From Archangium gephyra (GTDB lineage: Bacteria; Myxococcota; Myxococcia; Myxococcales; Myxococcaceae), in assembly GCF_001027285.1 (NCBI RefSeq), contig NZ_CP011509.1:6782501-6846500 (forward strand): a stretch of 64,000 nt of DNA. Direction: 5' to 3'. The notes under the pieces are model-generated. The model was not told the origin of the DNA. It worked only from the letters and a program-made list of their open reading frames with translations, and searched no databases. The position numbers and the translations under genes are program-made. Positions 20,301 through 28,371 of this stretch are shown here, in pieces (positions within the stretch are counted from its first letter, which is position 1; each line of letters opens with the position of its first letter).

Positions 20301-22157
20301 GGCCGCATCCGCTTTGTAGTACAGGTGCAGGGTGTCGAAGGCGGCCTGGCTGACCCACACGTCGGCCTCGATCCGCACCCGCTTCCCCGAGGCCAGCACC
20401 GTGCCGTCCGGACGGAACACCCGGATCCGCTCGACGGCCTCGTTGTAGGTGGAGCTGTAGATGAAGCCGTCCACGCAGGAGTCCAGCGTGTTGGGCGGGT
20501 TCGGCTCCAGGCCGTACTCGGACCGTCCCCGGAGCAGGTGGCGCGAGTCGCAGCTCGACTGCACCGAGCCGCACCGGGGCGCCCCCAGGACCGCATCGTA
20601 GGACGTGTCAGCGCCCGGATTGTTCGTCTCCACGGTGACGGACGCGCTCTTCGTCTGGTTGCCGCTTCCGTCCGTGGCGACGGTGTGCAGCGTGTGGCCA
20701 CCGTTGGCCATGCTCGACGAGTCCCAGGCGATGGCGTACGGCGCCGCCGTGTCCTTCTGGATGAGGTGGCCATCCACGTAGAACGCCACCGACGCGAGGC
20801 TCCGGTCGTCGCTCGCGCTCGCCTCGACGGAGACCAAGCCACCGAGGACCGAGCCGCTCGTGGGTGCGGTGATCGCCGTCACGGGAGGCGTGCGGTCGTT
20901 GTCCACGATCACGTTCACCGTGACCGTTGGCGAGGCATTGCCTCCGATGTCATAGGCCGTCACGCGCAGCACGCGCGGCCCGTTGGCCCTGGAGCGGGTG
21001 TTCCAATCGAGCTGGTACCCGGTGAACGGCTCGGAAGCGCTGTGGTACAGGTCCTCGATGGCGCAGGCGTTCTCGTCGCAGTCCGGGGGTCCAATCTCGA
21101 CCCTGACGCTCGTCACGCCCCGGTCGTCGTTGACGAGGCCCGAGATGGAGACCGTCTGGCTCACGGTCGCCCCCTCCACGGGAGTGAGGACCGACAGCTC
21201 CGGCGGCACGAAGTCATTGTCCACCACGACGTTGAGCGGAGCGGACGTGGTGCCGTGGCCGGCCGCGTCATACGCCCGGACGGTGAGGGTGTAGGGACCG
21301 TTGGGCACCGTCCGGGTCGCCCAGCTCAGCGAGAAGGGGGACTGGGAGCCGGTGGCGATCAGCGTCGAGCCCGCGTACAGCTCCACGCGTTGCACGCCGA
21401 AGTCGTCGCTCGCGTTCACCCGGACGTTGACGGTGTTGCGGACCGTGGCGCCCTGCGCCGGGTACGTGATGGCCACTGCCGGAGGCGTGACGTCCGGCTC
21501 CGTTCCCACCGCGAAGACCAGATCGTCATGATCGTGGGTGGAACCCGGGACGCAGGCGGCGGAGGCGATGCCATCACTCATGCGGAACACGCCTCGGAGC
21601 ACCTGGAGCCCGCTGCCCGCAGGGAGCAGGTACGTGGCCGAGAGGATCTGGGTTCCACTCTGCTGCGGGTCCAGGGAGGCCACGAGCGTCCAGGTGGGGT
21701 TGCTCACATCGGGCGCGGCGTAGAGGTCCAGGACCTGCTTCCAGTACGTCGAGGTCGCGATGACGGTGGCCTGGACCGTCACCTCCTTGCCCACGGCGAA
21801 CGGGGTGCCGTCCGCGCGGGTGACGGCGAGCCGCTCCAACGAGGGGCCGATGCCAGACGTGCCCTCGCTGCCATCAGCGCAGGAGCCGCCCACGGTGTTG
21901 GGCTGTTGGGGCTCGGGGCCGACGCTTCCCCGGCCCTTCAGGAGCTCGCCCGAGTCGCACCGGCTGCCCGGGGCCGTGCAGGCGGGTGCTCCCCAGAGGG
22001 GCTCGAACGTCGCGTTGCCAGGCTCCTCCAGGGGTTGGGCCAGCGCGCCAACGCCAGGGTCCGCGGCCGGTTCTGGTGTCTTCGTGGGGGCGGTGGGTGG
22101 GAACTCGCACGAAGCGAGCACGAGTCCTGCCGCGAGCAGTGTCACCAGGGTCCGCAT
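17082..22157 (-). CDS. Giant Ig-repeat lipoprotein without protease head
   Basis: A 1691-residue lipoprotein paralogous to the protease-bearing ones. Signal [17 protein letters not shown] gives Cys17. After a short linker it goes straight into the first unnamed cysteine module, without the I9/S8 head and without the first Ig domain. It has 12 Ig-like domains and three modules, encoded near 21505-22020, 20085-20610 and 18735-19240. Each module has the CDS/CDT and PNT motifs and ends DDLVFAV or similar. GGGGGGAGACCC precedes the ATG. With the same leader and tail as its relatives, it probably goes to the same surface site and may act as a scaffold or partner rather than an enzyme (inference). 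Confidence 0.9.
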   Translation of the reverse strand: MRTLVTLLAAGLVLASCEFPPTAPTKTPEPAADPGVGALAQPLEEPGNATFEPLWGAPACTAPGSRCDSGELLKGRGSVGPEPQQPNTVGGSCADGSEGTSGIGPSLERLAVTRADGTPFAVGKEVTVQATVIATSTYWKQVLDLYAAPDVSNPTWTLVASLDPQQSGTQILSATYLLPAGSGLQVLRGVFRMSDGIASAACVPGSTHDHDDLVFAVGTEPDVTPPAVAITYPAQGATVRNTVNVRVNASDDFGVQRVELYAGSTLIATGSQSPFSLSWATRTVPNGPYTLTVRAYDAAGHGTTSAPLNVVVDNDFVPPELSVLTPVEGATVSQTVSISGLVNDDRGVTSVRVEIGPPDCDENACAIEDLYHSASEPFTGYQLDWNTRSRANGPRVLRVTAYDIGGNASPTVTVNVIVDNDRTPPVTAITAPTSGSVLGGLVSVEASASDDRSLASVAFYVDGHLIQKDTAAPYAIAWDSSSMANGGHTLHTVATDGSGNQTKSASVTVETNNPGADTSYDAVLGAPRCGSVQSSCDSRHLLRGRSEYGLEPNPPNTLDSCVDGFIYSSTYNEAVERIRVFRPDGTVLASGKRVRIEADVWVSQAAFDTLHLYYKADAAQGGWTRLTSSPLKPPAGTSNQSLVTLSAEYVLPAGALQAVRAEFGFGEGFGTCNERSPWASVNDRDDLIFPVSQEPDTLPPEVAITSPAHGATVSGPIPLTVAVSDDFDVAAVELYDGATRLARNVQAPFSMYWNTWSVPVGNHTLTAKAYDAAGNLGTSAPVTVTVAPESVPPTVSLTAPAHGATLTGTVSISANATDNESGMSQVEFFLDGVLLKTDTSWPYSSVWDTRTAASGSHTLTARATDRHGNTATASVEVTVDNVGPAVALTSPASGATVNGVVSLQASATDGAGVSRVEFLVDGVLLGSDTTAPYSVDWDTGWTVNGSHTLQARAHDTLNQVSTSAQLTVTTLQPGSAVYDSVLGVPRCATLNTVCDTTTLVKGRWADEPSAPNTISSNCQDGSASAFEANSQKINRIKVSSLDGATFAQGGRVRIDVHVNVFDTATDALDLFYANEARTPSWTYLTTLRPAATGAQLLSAEYVLPAGFLQAVRAQFRAGGGSSSACSTGSYDERDDVAFAVNGDPLVTLTAPSSGALVQGLVSLTATASSASPMNRLEFYVDGTLIGSDTTAPYALSWDSATVADGPHTLLAKAHDTGGRVGTSAAVVVNTDTTPPEVALTSPVQGSYLQYSVVLEATVSDSGGVAKVEFYRGTTLLGTDTTAPYSMTWSTTSVADGAHTFSVKAQDRLGNASTSPGVEVIIDKTSPSEPVITAPASYALVRGTVQVSVTTTDNLGVARVEFHAGTTRLGTDTSAPYEVSWDTSTLADGTYSLSATAYDHAGNGRSSGLIIPVTTDNTPPAAALTAPAPGTFLRGSVTLEATASDAKGVTKVEFYRGTALIGTATTAPYSMTWNTSSVADGTQTLWVKAHDKAGNVRTSSEVAVTVDNTAPVTAVSAPAQGALLRGTVPVSATASDAVGVERVEFFAGTTLFGTATTAPYVVSWETTAGAQGGITLTTKAYDAAGHVSVSAGRTVTVDNVAPTVAITSPANGTSFSFLTFSTTLQASASDNVGVTQVVFYDGATVIGTDTSAPYSVTWSLGGVPKGTHTLTAKAHDAAGNVTASAPISVKVN

Positions 22158-22186
22158 GGGTCTCCCCCCTCGGGGAACGAAGTCCG

Positions 22187-22217
22187 TTTCCCTGGAATTG
22201 AACAGTTCCAGGGGAAA
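22187..22217. promoter_or_regulatory. Conserved leader inverted repeat, copy 2
   Basis: TTTCCCTGGAA and TTCCAGGGGAAA form the best-preserved version of the shared inverted repeat, 30-60 bp upstream of the ATG at 22157. The pairing differs only by one inserted base. Confidence 0.6.
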
Positions 22218-22279
22218 TGGATCGCTCCGGGAGCGAAAGGGAGGACGCGTCGCGAAGGGGCACGGCGCCCGCCGAGGGG

Positions 22280-22735
22280 CTACTTCCGGGCGCGCGGGGT
22301 CTTCTTCCGGGGGGAGGTGGTGGTACGGGACGGAGTCCGGGAGCGCTTCGCGGACGCGGCCGGACGGGCCCGGGTCTTCGTCCCGGTCTTCTTCGCCGCG
22401 CCCGCCTTCCTGGTGGACTGGTAGCGCTCGAGCAGGCGAGTTCCCTTGGCGGCCAGCCGGCGGGCCCCGGCGGCATCCTTGGGCACGGGCTCGCCCCAGG
22501 CGCGAGCGGAGAGCGCCAGCCGCGTGGGCTCGCCGTTCTCGTCCTTCATGGGGCCTCGCGGGTGGGCGAAGTGCCGGCGCAGGAAGCTGCCCTTGCGCCG
22601 CATCTTCTCGGGAGTGTCCGCCTTGCCCTTCACCCCCGGCTTGAGGTGGGCGCCCTCCTTCTTCTTGTAGAAGGCGCGGCCCGCGGCCGTGAGTCCTCCC
22701 TTGGGGTCCTTGAGAGGTGCATGTCGGGTGCTCAT
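22280..22735 (-). CDS. DUF6321 protein with histone-H1-like basic tail
   Basis: A 151-residue basic protein. Residues 1-105 match the DUF6321 pattern as I remember it: PLKDPKGGLTAAGRAFY near the start, MRRKGSFLRRHF, then LALSARAWGEPVPKD. The function of this family is not known. Residues 108-151 are almost only Lys, Arg, Ala, Ser, Thr and Pro, like the disordered tail of histone H1, suggesting contact with DNA or RNA. No export signal. It sits between two giant surface genes on the same strand and has no clear link to them. Confidence 0.75.
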   Translation of the reverse strand: MSTRHAPLKDPKGGLTAAGRAFYKKKEGAHLKPGVKGKADTPEKMRRKGSFLRRHFAHPRGPMKDENGEPTRLALSARAWGEPVPKDAAGARRLAAKGTRLLERYQSTRKAGAAKKTGTKTRARPAASAKRSRTPSRTTTSPRKKTPRARK

Positions 22736-22851
22736 GGCCGGAAGCTAGTCATCGTGCAAGGGGGTGACAGTGCTCCGCCGTCCGCTCCCCTGGCTGGCCC
22801 CCGGTGAGTCCGCGTCGATGATGCGGGACGCGGACTCCCGTGTCCGAGGGG

Positions 22852-23138
22852 TCAGTTCACCTTCACGGAGATGGGCGCGGACGTCGTGACGTTGCCCGCC
22901 GCGTCATACGCCCTGGCCGTGAGCGTGTGCGTGCCCTTGGGCGTGCCCAGCAGGTTCCAGCTCACGCTGTAGGGGGCCGTGGTGTCGGTGCCGATGACGC
23001 TGCCGCCGTCGTAGAAGACCACCTGGGTGACGCCCCGGTTGTCACTGGCGCTGGCCTGGATGTTGGTGCTGAAGGTCAGGCCGGAGAAGGAGGCACCGTT
23101 GGCCGGAGAGGTGATGGCCACGGTGGGCGCCACGTTGT
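22852..23138 (-). repeat. Homologous tail block, copy 3
   Basis: Encodes the last Ig-like domain of the third giant lipoprotein. It is very close to 28084-28371, with an uninterrupted identical run of roughly 100 bp, and shares the SFSGLTF and NRGVTQ variants with it. Confidence 0.8.
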
Positions 23139-26100
23139 CCACGGTGACGGTGCGGGCGGCGGACGTCGTGACATGGCCCGCCGCGTCATAGGCCTTCGTG
23201 GTGAGCGTGACGGTGCTTCCACTGGTCAGGGCCGTCGTGTCCCAGCTCACCCCGTACGGCGCGGTGGTGGACGTGCCGAGCAGCGTGGTGCCCGCGTAGA
23301 ACTCGACCCGGTCCACGCCCAGGTTGTCGCTGGCGGTGGCGCTGATCGCGACGATTCCCCGGACGGAGGCGCCCTGCGCCGGAGTGCTGAGGGCCGTCGT
23401 GGGCGCCGTGTTGTCGACGGTCACCGTCACCTCGGCGGAGGTGCGCTCGTTGCCGGCACCGTCGATGGCCTTCGCCATCAGCGTATGCGCACCGTTCGCC
23501 ACGCCCGTCGTGTACCAGGCCCCCTGATAGTTCGAGTTGATGTCGGAGTCGACCAGTGTCCCGTCCACGTAGAACTCGACCCTCTTCATCCCATTGTTGT
23601 CGCTGGCGATGGCGTCGAGCAGGACGGTGCCCCGGACGAACGCCCCCGGCGCGGGGGACGTGAGCGCCACGTCCGGCGGGGTGTTGTCGAGCGTCACCAC
23701 GATCGCGGCGCTACCGGAGTTGCCAGCGCTGTCGTAGGCCCTGGCTCTGAGCGTGTAGTACCCATCCGCCAGGAGGACGCTGTTCCAGCTCAGCTCGTAG
23801 GGCGCGCTGGTATCGGTGCCGATCAACGTGTCCCCCGCGTAGAACTCGACCCGGGCCACGCCCTGGTTGTCGCTGGCGGTGGCGCTGAAGGCGACGGTGC
23901 CCCGGACGTAGGCGCTCTGCGCCGGAGCGCTGAGGGCCGCGGTGGGCGCGGTGTTGTCGACGGTGACCGCCACCGCGGCGGAGGTGGTGACGTTGCCGGC
24001 ATCGTCCATGGCCTTCACCGTGAGCGTGTGGGCCCCGCCCGTGGTGTTCGCGGTGTTCCAGCTCATCGCGTAGGGCGCGGTGGTGAACGTGCCGAGCAGC
24101 GTCGCGCCGTCGTAGAACTCGACCCGCGCCACGCCCAGGGTGTCGCTGGCGGTGGCGGAGAGCGTGACCGTGCGCCGGAGGAACGCCCCGGGCGCGGGGG
24201 AGGCCAGCGCCACGGCCGGTGCGTTGTTGTCCACCTTCACCGTCGCGGGCAGGGAGGTGGCGGGGATGCCCAGGGGACCGTAGGCCTTCGCGCTGAACGT
24301 GTAGGCGCCATCCGCCACCTGGGTGCTGTCCCAGCTCAGCTCGTAGGGCGCGGTGGTGTCGGTGCCGAGCAGCGTCCCGTCCACGTAGAACTCGACCTTC
24401 ACCACCCCCTGGTCGTCGGTGGCGGTCGCGTTCAGCGGGACCAGACCCTTCACGTACGCGTTGTGGGTGGGCGAGGTGAGCGCCACCGTCGTGGTGGGCT
24501 GCTTCGTGGTCACCGGGACCGCGGCGCTCGTGGCCACGTTGTTCAACGAGTCATACGCCCGGGCCGACAGCGTGTGGCTCCCGTTCGTCCACGAGCTGCT
24601 GTCCCACGCCACGCTGTAGGGCGCCGTGGTGTCGCTCCCCACGAGCAACCCATCCACCAGGAACTCCACCCGGGCGACCCCGGCGTCGTCCGAGGCGCTC
24701 GCCTGGAGCGTGACCACGCTGCCCACCGTCGCCCCGCTGGCCGGCGAGGTGAGGGCCACGGCCGGGCCCGCGTTGTCGAGCGTCACACTCACCGCCGCGG
24801 AGTCCGCTTGATTGCCGGCCGGGTCCGTGGCTCGCGCGCTCAGTGTGTGGTTGCCGCTCGCCGCCGTCTGGGTGTTCCAGGAGAAGGTGAAGGGCGCGGA
24901 CGTATCGCTGCCGATCACCACGGCGCCATCCAGCAGGAACTCCACCCGGCTCACCATCCCCTGGTTGTCGGTGGCCTCCGCGGAGAGCGACACGGTCTTC
25001 GAGAGCCTTGCTCCACTGGTGGGCGAGGTGAGTGAGACGACGGGGGGCTCGAGCTCGACCGCCAGGGTCACCACCACCTGCGCCGACGTCCCCACGTTGC
25101 CAGCCGCGTCGTAGGCCTTCGCGGTCAGGGCGTACGAGCGGGTCTGCGCGTTCGGCTGATAGAACCGGTAGGTGTAGGGCGCGGAGGTGGCGGTGCCGAG
25201 CAACTGGGTGCCATTGTAGAACTCGACCTTGGTGACGCCCTCGGGGTCCGAGGCGCTCGCGGCGATATCCACGTAGGTGGCCAACCTGGCGCCATCGGAG
25301 GGCGAGGTGATGGCGACCACCGGCGCCGACAGATCGTTGCTCGCCGTCACCGTCACGGGGGCCGAGACCGTCGCGTTTCCGGCCAGATCTCGCGCCCGGG
25401 CCGTCAACGTGCGGCTGCCGTTGGGGCCATTGCGGCTGTTCCACACCACGCTGAACGGCGCCGAGGTGTCCGTGCCGATCAGGGTCGTCCCGTCATAGAA
25501 GTCCATGGCCGCCACGCCGAAGTCATCGCTCGCCACGGCCGTCAGGGTGACGGAGGTGGTCACCGTCGCGCCGTTGGCCGGGGAGGTGAGCACGACCGAG
25601 GAGGGAGGCGTCGTGTCCGCCTCCTGGGCCACCGCGAAGACCAGGTCGTCGCGATCGGTGGAGTTGTTCGCCGCCTGGCACAGCGTCGTGTTCACATTCG
25701 ACGTCATGCGCGCGCGGATGGCCTGCAGGGAGCCGGCGGGCAGGACGAGCTCCGCCGAGAGCGTCTGATAGGGCCCGACTCCTTGCGTGGGCTGGAGGGA
25801 GGCGAACTGCGTGAACGAAGCCCCCCGGGCCGCATTCGCCGAGTGGTACAGGGTCAGGGTGTCCGCGGGGACGTAGCCGGTCCTCACGTCCACCTCGATC
25901 CGGACCCGCTTGCCGGCGGCCAACGCTGTCCCGTCCTCCCGGATGACCCGGATCCGGTTGACCTCATGCTTCTGATCGGAATACTCGAACGCGTTGCCGT
26001 CCACGCACCCGTCCAGCGTGTTGGGCGTGTTCTTCTCCTGGCCTCCGCGTCCCAGGAGCAGCTCGCGGCTGTCGCAGCGCGCCGCCACGGTGTCGCACTG

Positions 26101-27993
26101 GGGAACCAGCAGGGACGTGTCGAAGCGCACGTTGCCCGCGTTGCTCGTCTGCACGGTGACTTCCGCGCTGGACTTGCTGTTGGCCCCGGTATCCCGGGCA
26201 CGGATGCTCAGCTTGTGGCCGCCGTTGGACACCTCCGTCGAGTCCCAGGAGAGGGAATAGGGGGCTGTCGTATCGGAGCCGATGAGCCGGCTGTCCACGT
26301 AGAACAACACCTCCGCGATTCCCCGGTCGTCGCTCGCGGTCGCCTCGAGGGTGACGAGGCCGCTCAGCAGCGCCCCACTGGCGGGCGAGGTGAGCGTGGC
26401 CTCCGAGGGCGCGGTGTAGTCGTTGTCGACGATCACGTTCACCGAGCTCGAGGTCGAGGGATTTCCGCCCAGGTCATAGGCCGTCACGCTGAGTACGTGG
26501 GCCCCGTTGAGCACTCCGCTGGACGCGCCTCCGGGGGAGTTCTGCAGGCGGCTGTTCCAGCTCAGGGTGAACGGCGGGGAGTCCCGGGTGCCGATGAGGC
26601 GGCCGTCCACGCTGAACTCGACGCGCACCGGGCCCCGATCATCGCTGGCGCTGGCCTCGAGCGGGACCGTGCCCATCACGGTCGTGCCCTCCCCGGGCTG
26701 GAGGAGCGCCACCTGCGGCGGCACGTAGTCATTGTTGATCACGACGTTGACCGGAGCCGAGGTGGTCACATTGCCAGTCAGGTCATAGGCGCGAGCGGTG
26801 AGGGTGTGGGCACCATTGGGCACCGTCCGCGTCGCCCAGGAGAACGAGAAGGGCGGGCGGGAGTAGGTGGCGAGCAGGGTGGCGCCGTCGTACAGCTCCA
26901 CGCGGTGGAGGCCGAAGTGGTCGCTCGCCTCCATCGTGACGTGGACGAAGCGCTCGAGCGTGGCGCCGGACACCGGAGACGTGATGGCCACCGCGGGCGG
27001 GGTGGTGTCCGTCTCCGGGCCCACCGTGATGACGAGGTCGTCATGGTCATCGCCGCCAGCACCACCGGACGGGAGGGGGATGCAGGGAGACGGAGCGGTG
27101 GAACGGCCATTCGTGCGGTACACGCCCCGGAGGACGTGCCGCCCGCTCAGCGGCATCAGGTACGTGGCCGACAGGGTCGAGGGGTTCCCGGGCGAGTAGG
27201 AGGGGAACAGGGTGGCGACGAGGGTCCAGGTGGGATTGGCCGGATCGGCCGCGACATAGAGATCCAGGGACTCGTCATAGAAGCCGGAGCTCGGCATGAC
27301 CGTGGCCTGGACCGTCACCTCCTTGCCCGCGGCGAACGGGGTGCCATCGATCCGGGAGACGACGAGCCGCTCCAGCCAGGGGCCGGAGCTATAGCCCGTG
27401 ATGCCCGCCGTCCCATCCACGCAGGAGCCGCCCACGGTGTTGGGCTGATGGGCCTCATCGAGCGTGGGCCCTCGCCTCGAGAGGAGATCCGCCGAGTCAC
27501 ACCGGCTGCCCGCGGTGGCGCAGGCGGGCGCGCTCCACGTGGGATCGTACGCCGCGATTCCAGCGTTCTCGATCGTCACCCCCACCGGAGCGCTCGTCGT
27601 GGCCTGGCACCGGGTGTCCGAGGCCACGGCGGTGAGCAACGCCAGGCCGTTGCCGTGGGTGGCGGTGTTCCACACCAGCTCGAAGGGAGGCGTGTTGTCC
27701 GTCACGAGCAGGCGGCCGTCGACGTAGAAGGAGACCCGCATGACACCCTCGTCGTCCGTCGCATCGACGGTCAGGGTCACCGTGCCGCTCAGCGTCGCAC
27801 CGGAGGCGGGCGAGGTGAGGGAGATGGCCGGCGGATTCGGGCCGAGGCCGTTGCAGTCGATCAGCTCGCCCCGCGCCGTTTCCAGGGAGGGCCCCGCCTC
27901 GGTCCCGGCCGTGCCTCCTTCGGAGGGGGGCTCGCACGAAGCGAGCACCAGTCCTGCCGCGAACAGCGTTACCAGGCTCCGTATGGTCCGCAT
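22852..27993 (-). CDS. Giant Ig-repeat lipoprotein without protease head, missing one module
   Basis: A 1713-residue lipoprotein of the same family. The signal differs slightly ([20 protein letters not shown]), placing the lipid Cys at 20. It has 14 Ig-like domains but only two unnamed cysteine modules (encoded near 27015-27560 and 25625-26135). Where relatives have the third module, the Ig array runs on directly, so that module was lost here or never inserted. No catalytic domain. GAGGACC lies before the ATG. Tail sequence is almost the same as in the fourth paralogue, but the protease head is absent. Confidence 0.9.
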   Translation of the reverse strand: MRTIRSLVTLFAAGLVLASCEPPSEGGTAGTEAGPSLETARGELIDCNGLGPNPPAISLTSPASGATLSGTVTLTVDATDDEGVMRVSFYVDGRLLVTDNTPPFELVWNTATHGNGLALLTAVASDTRCQATTSAPVGVTIENAGIAAYDPTWSAPACATAGSRCDSADLLSRRGPTLDEAHQPNTVGGSCVDGTAGITGYSSGPWLERLVVSRIDGTPFAAGKEVTVQATVMPSSGFYDESLDLYVAADPANPTWTLVATLFPSYSPGNPSTLSATYLMPLSGRHVLRGVYRTNGRSTAPSPCIPLPSGGAGGDDHDDLVITVGPETDTTPPAVAITSPVSGATLERFVHVTMEASDHFGLHRVELYDGATLLATYSRPPFSFSWATRTVPNGAHTLTARAYDLTGNVTTSAPVNVVINNDYVPPQVALLQPGEGTTVMGTVPLEASASDDRGPVRVEFSVDGRLIGTRDSPPFTLSWNSRLQNSPGGASSGVLNGAHVLSVTAYDLGGNPSTSSSVNVIVDNDYTAPSEATLTSPASGALLSGLVTLEATASDDRGIAEVLFYVDSRLIGSDTTAPYSLSWDSTEVSNGGHKLSIRARDTGANSKSSAEVTVQTSNAGNVRFDTSLLVPQCDTVAARCDSRELLLGRGGQEKNTPNTLDGCVDGNAFEYSDQKHEVNRIRVIREDGTALAAGKRVRIEVDVRTGYVPADTLTLYHSANAARGASFTQFASLQPTQGVGPYQTLSAELVLPAGSLQAIRARMTSNVNTTLCQAANNSTDRDDLVFAVAQEADTTPPSSVVLTSPANGATVTTSVTLTAVASDDFGVAAMDFYDGTTLIGTDTSAPFSVVWNSRNGPNGSRTLTARARDLAGNATVSAPVTVTASNDLSAPVVAITSPSDGARLATYVDIAASASDPEGVTKVEFYNGTQLLGTATSAPYTYRFYQPNAQTRSYALTAKAYDAAGNVGTSAQVVVTLAVELEPPVVSLTSPTSGARLSKTVSLSAEATDNQGMVSRVEFLLDGAVVIGSDTSAPFTFSWNTQTAASGNHTLSARATDPAGNQADSAAVSVTLDNAGPAVALTSPASGATVGSVVTLQASASDDAGVARVEFLVDGLLVGSDTTAPYSVAWDSSSWTNGSHTLSARAYDSLNNVATSAAVPVTTKQPTTTVALTSPTHNAYVKGLVPLNATATDDQGVVKVEFYVDGTLLGTDTTAPYELSWDSTQVADGAYTFSAKAYGPLGIPATSLPATVKVDNNAPAVALASPAPGAFLRRTVTLSATASDTLGVARVEFYDGATLLGTFTTAPYAMSWNTANTTGGAHTLTVKAMDDAGNVTTSAAVAVTVDNTAPTAALSAPAQSAYVRGTVAFSATASDNQGVARVEFYAGDTLIGTDTSAPYELSWNSVLLADGYYTLRARAYDSAGNSGSAAIVVTLDNTPPDVALTSPAPGAFVRGTVLLDAIASDNNGMKRVEFYVDGTLVDSDINSNYQGAWYTTGVANGAHTLMAKAIDGAGNERTSAEVTVTVDNTAPTTALSTPAQGASVRGIVAISATASDNLGVDRVEFYAGTTLLGTSTTAPYGVSWDTTALTSGSTVTLTTKAYDAAGHVTTSAARTVTVDNVAPTVAITSPANGASFSGLTFSTNIQASASDNRGVTQVVFYDGGSVIGTDTTAPYSVSWNLLGTPKGTHTLTARAYDAAGNVTTSAPISVKVN

Positions 27994-28022
27994 GGTCCTC
28001 CCCCACAGGGGCTGAAATCCCT

Positions 28023-28051
28023 TTTCCCGGAATTGAACAAATCCAGGAGAA
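28023..28051. promoter_or_regulatory. Conserved leader inverted repeat, copy 3
   Basis: TTTCCCGGAATT and its imperfect complement ending CCAGGAGAA surround GAACAAAT, 30-58 bp upstream of the ATG at 27993. TGGATCAC follows on the far side, as in the other copies. Confidence 0.55.
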
Positions 28052-28083
28052 TTGGATCACTCCCAGTGCGGAAGACCGAGGGG

Positions 28084-28371
28084 TCAATTCAGCTTCACGG
28101 AGATGGGCGCGGACGTCGTGACGTTGCCCGCCGCGTCATGGGCCCTGGCCGTCAGGGTGTGAGTGCCCTTGGGCGCGCCCAACAGGTTCCAGCTCACGCT
28201 GTAGGGGGCCGTGGTGTCGGTGCCGATGACGCTGCCGCCGTCGTAGAAGACCACCTGGGTGACGCCCCGGTTGTCACTGGCGCTGGCCTGGATCGTGGTG
28301 CTGAAGGTCAGGCCGGAGAAGGAGGCGCCGTTGGCCGGAGAGGTGATGGCCACGGTGGGGGCGATGTTGTC
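28084..28371 (-). repeat. Homologous tail block, copy 4
   Basis: Encodes the last Ig-like domain of the fourth giant lipoprotein. It groups with copy 3 (SFSGLTF, NRGVTQ), although its gene has the protease head found in the gene with copy 1. Confidence 0.8.

Noticed and set aside
18516-22424. 1302-codon plus-strand frame across a giant Ig lipoprotein gene
   Set aside because: It is the mirror of a highly repeated GC-rich coding sequence. The repeats come from the Ig array on the minus strand.
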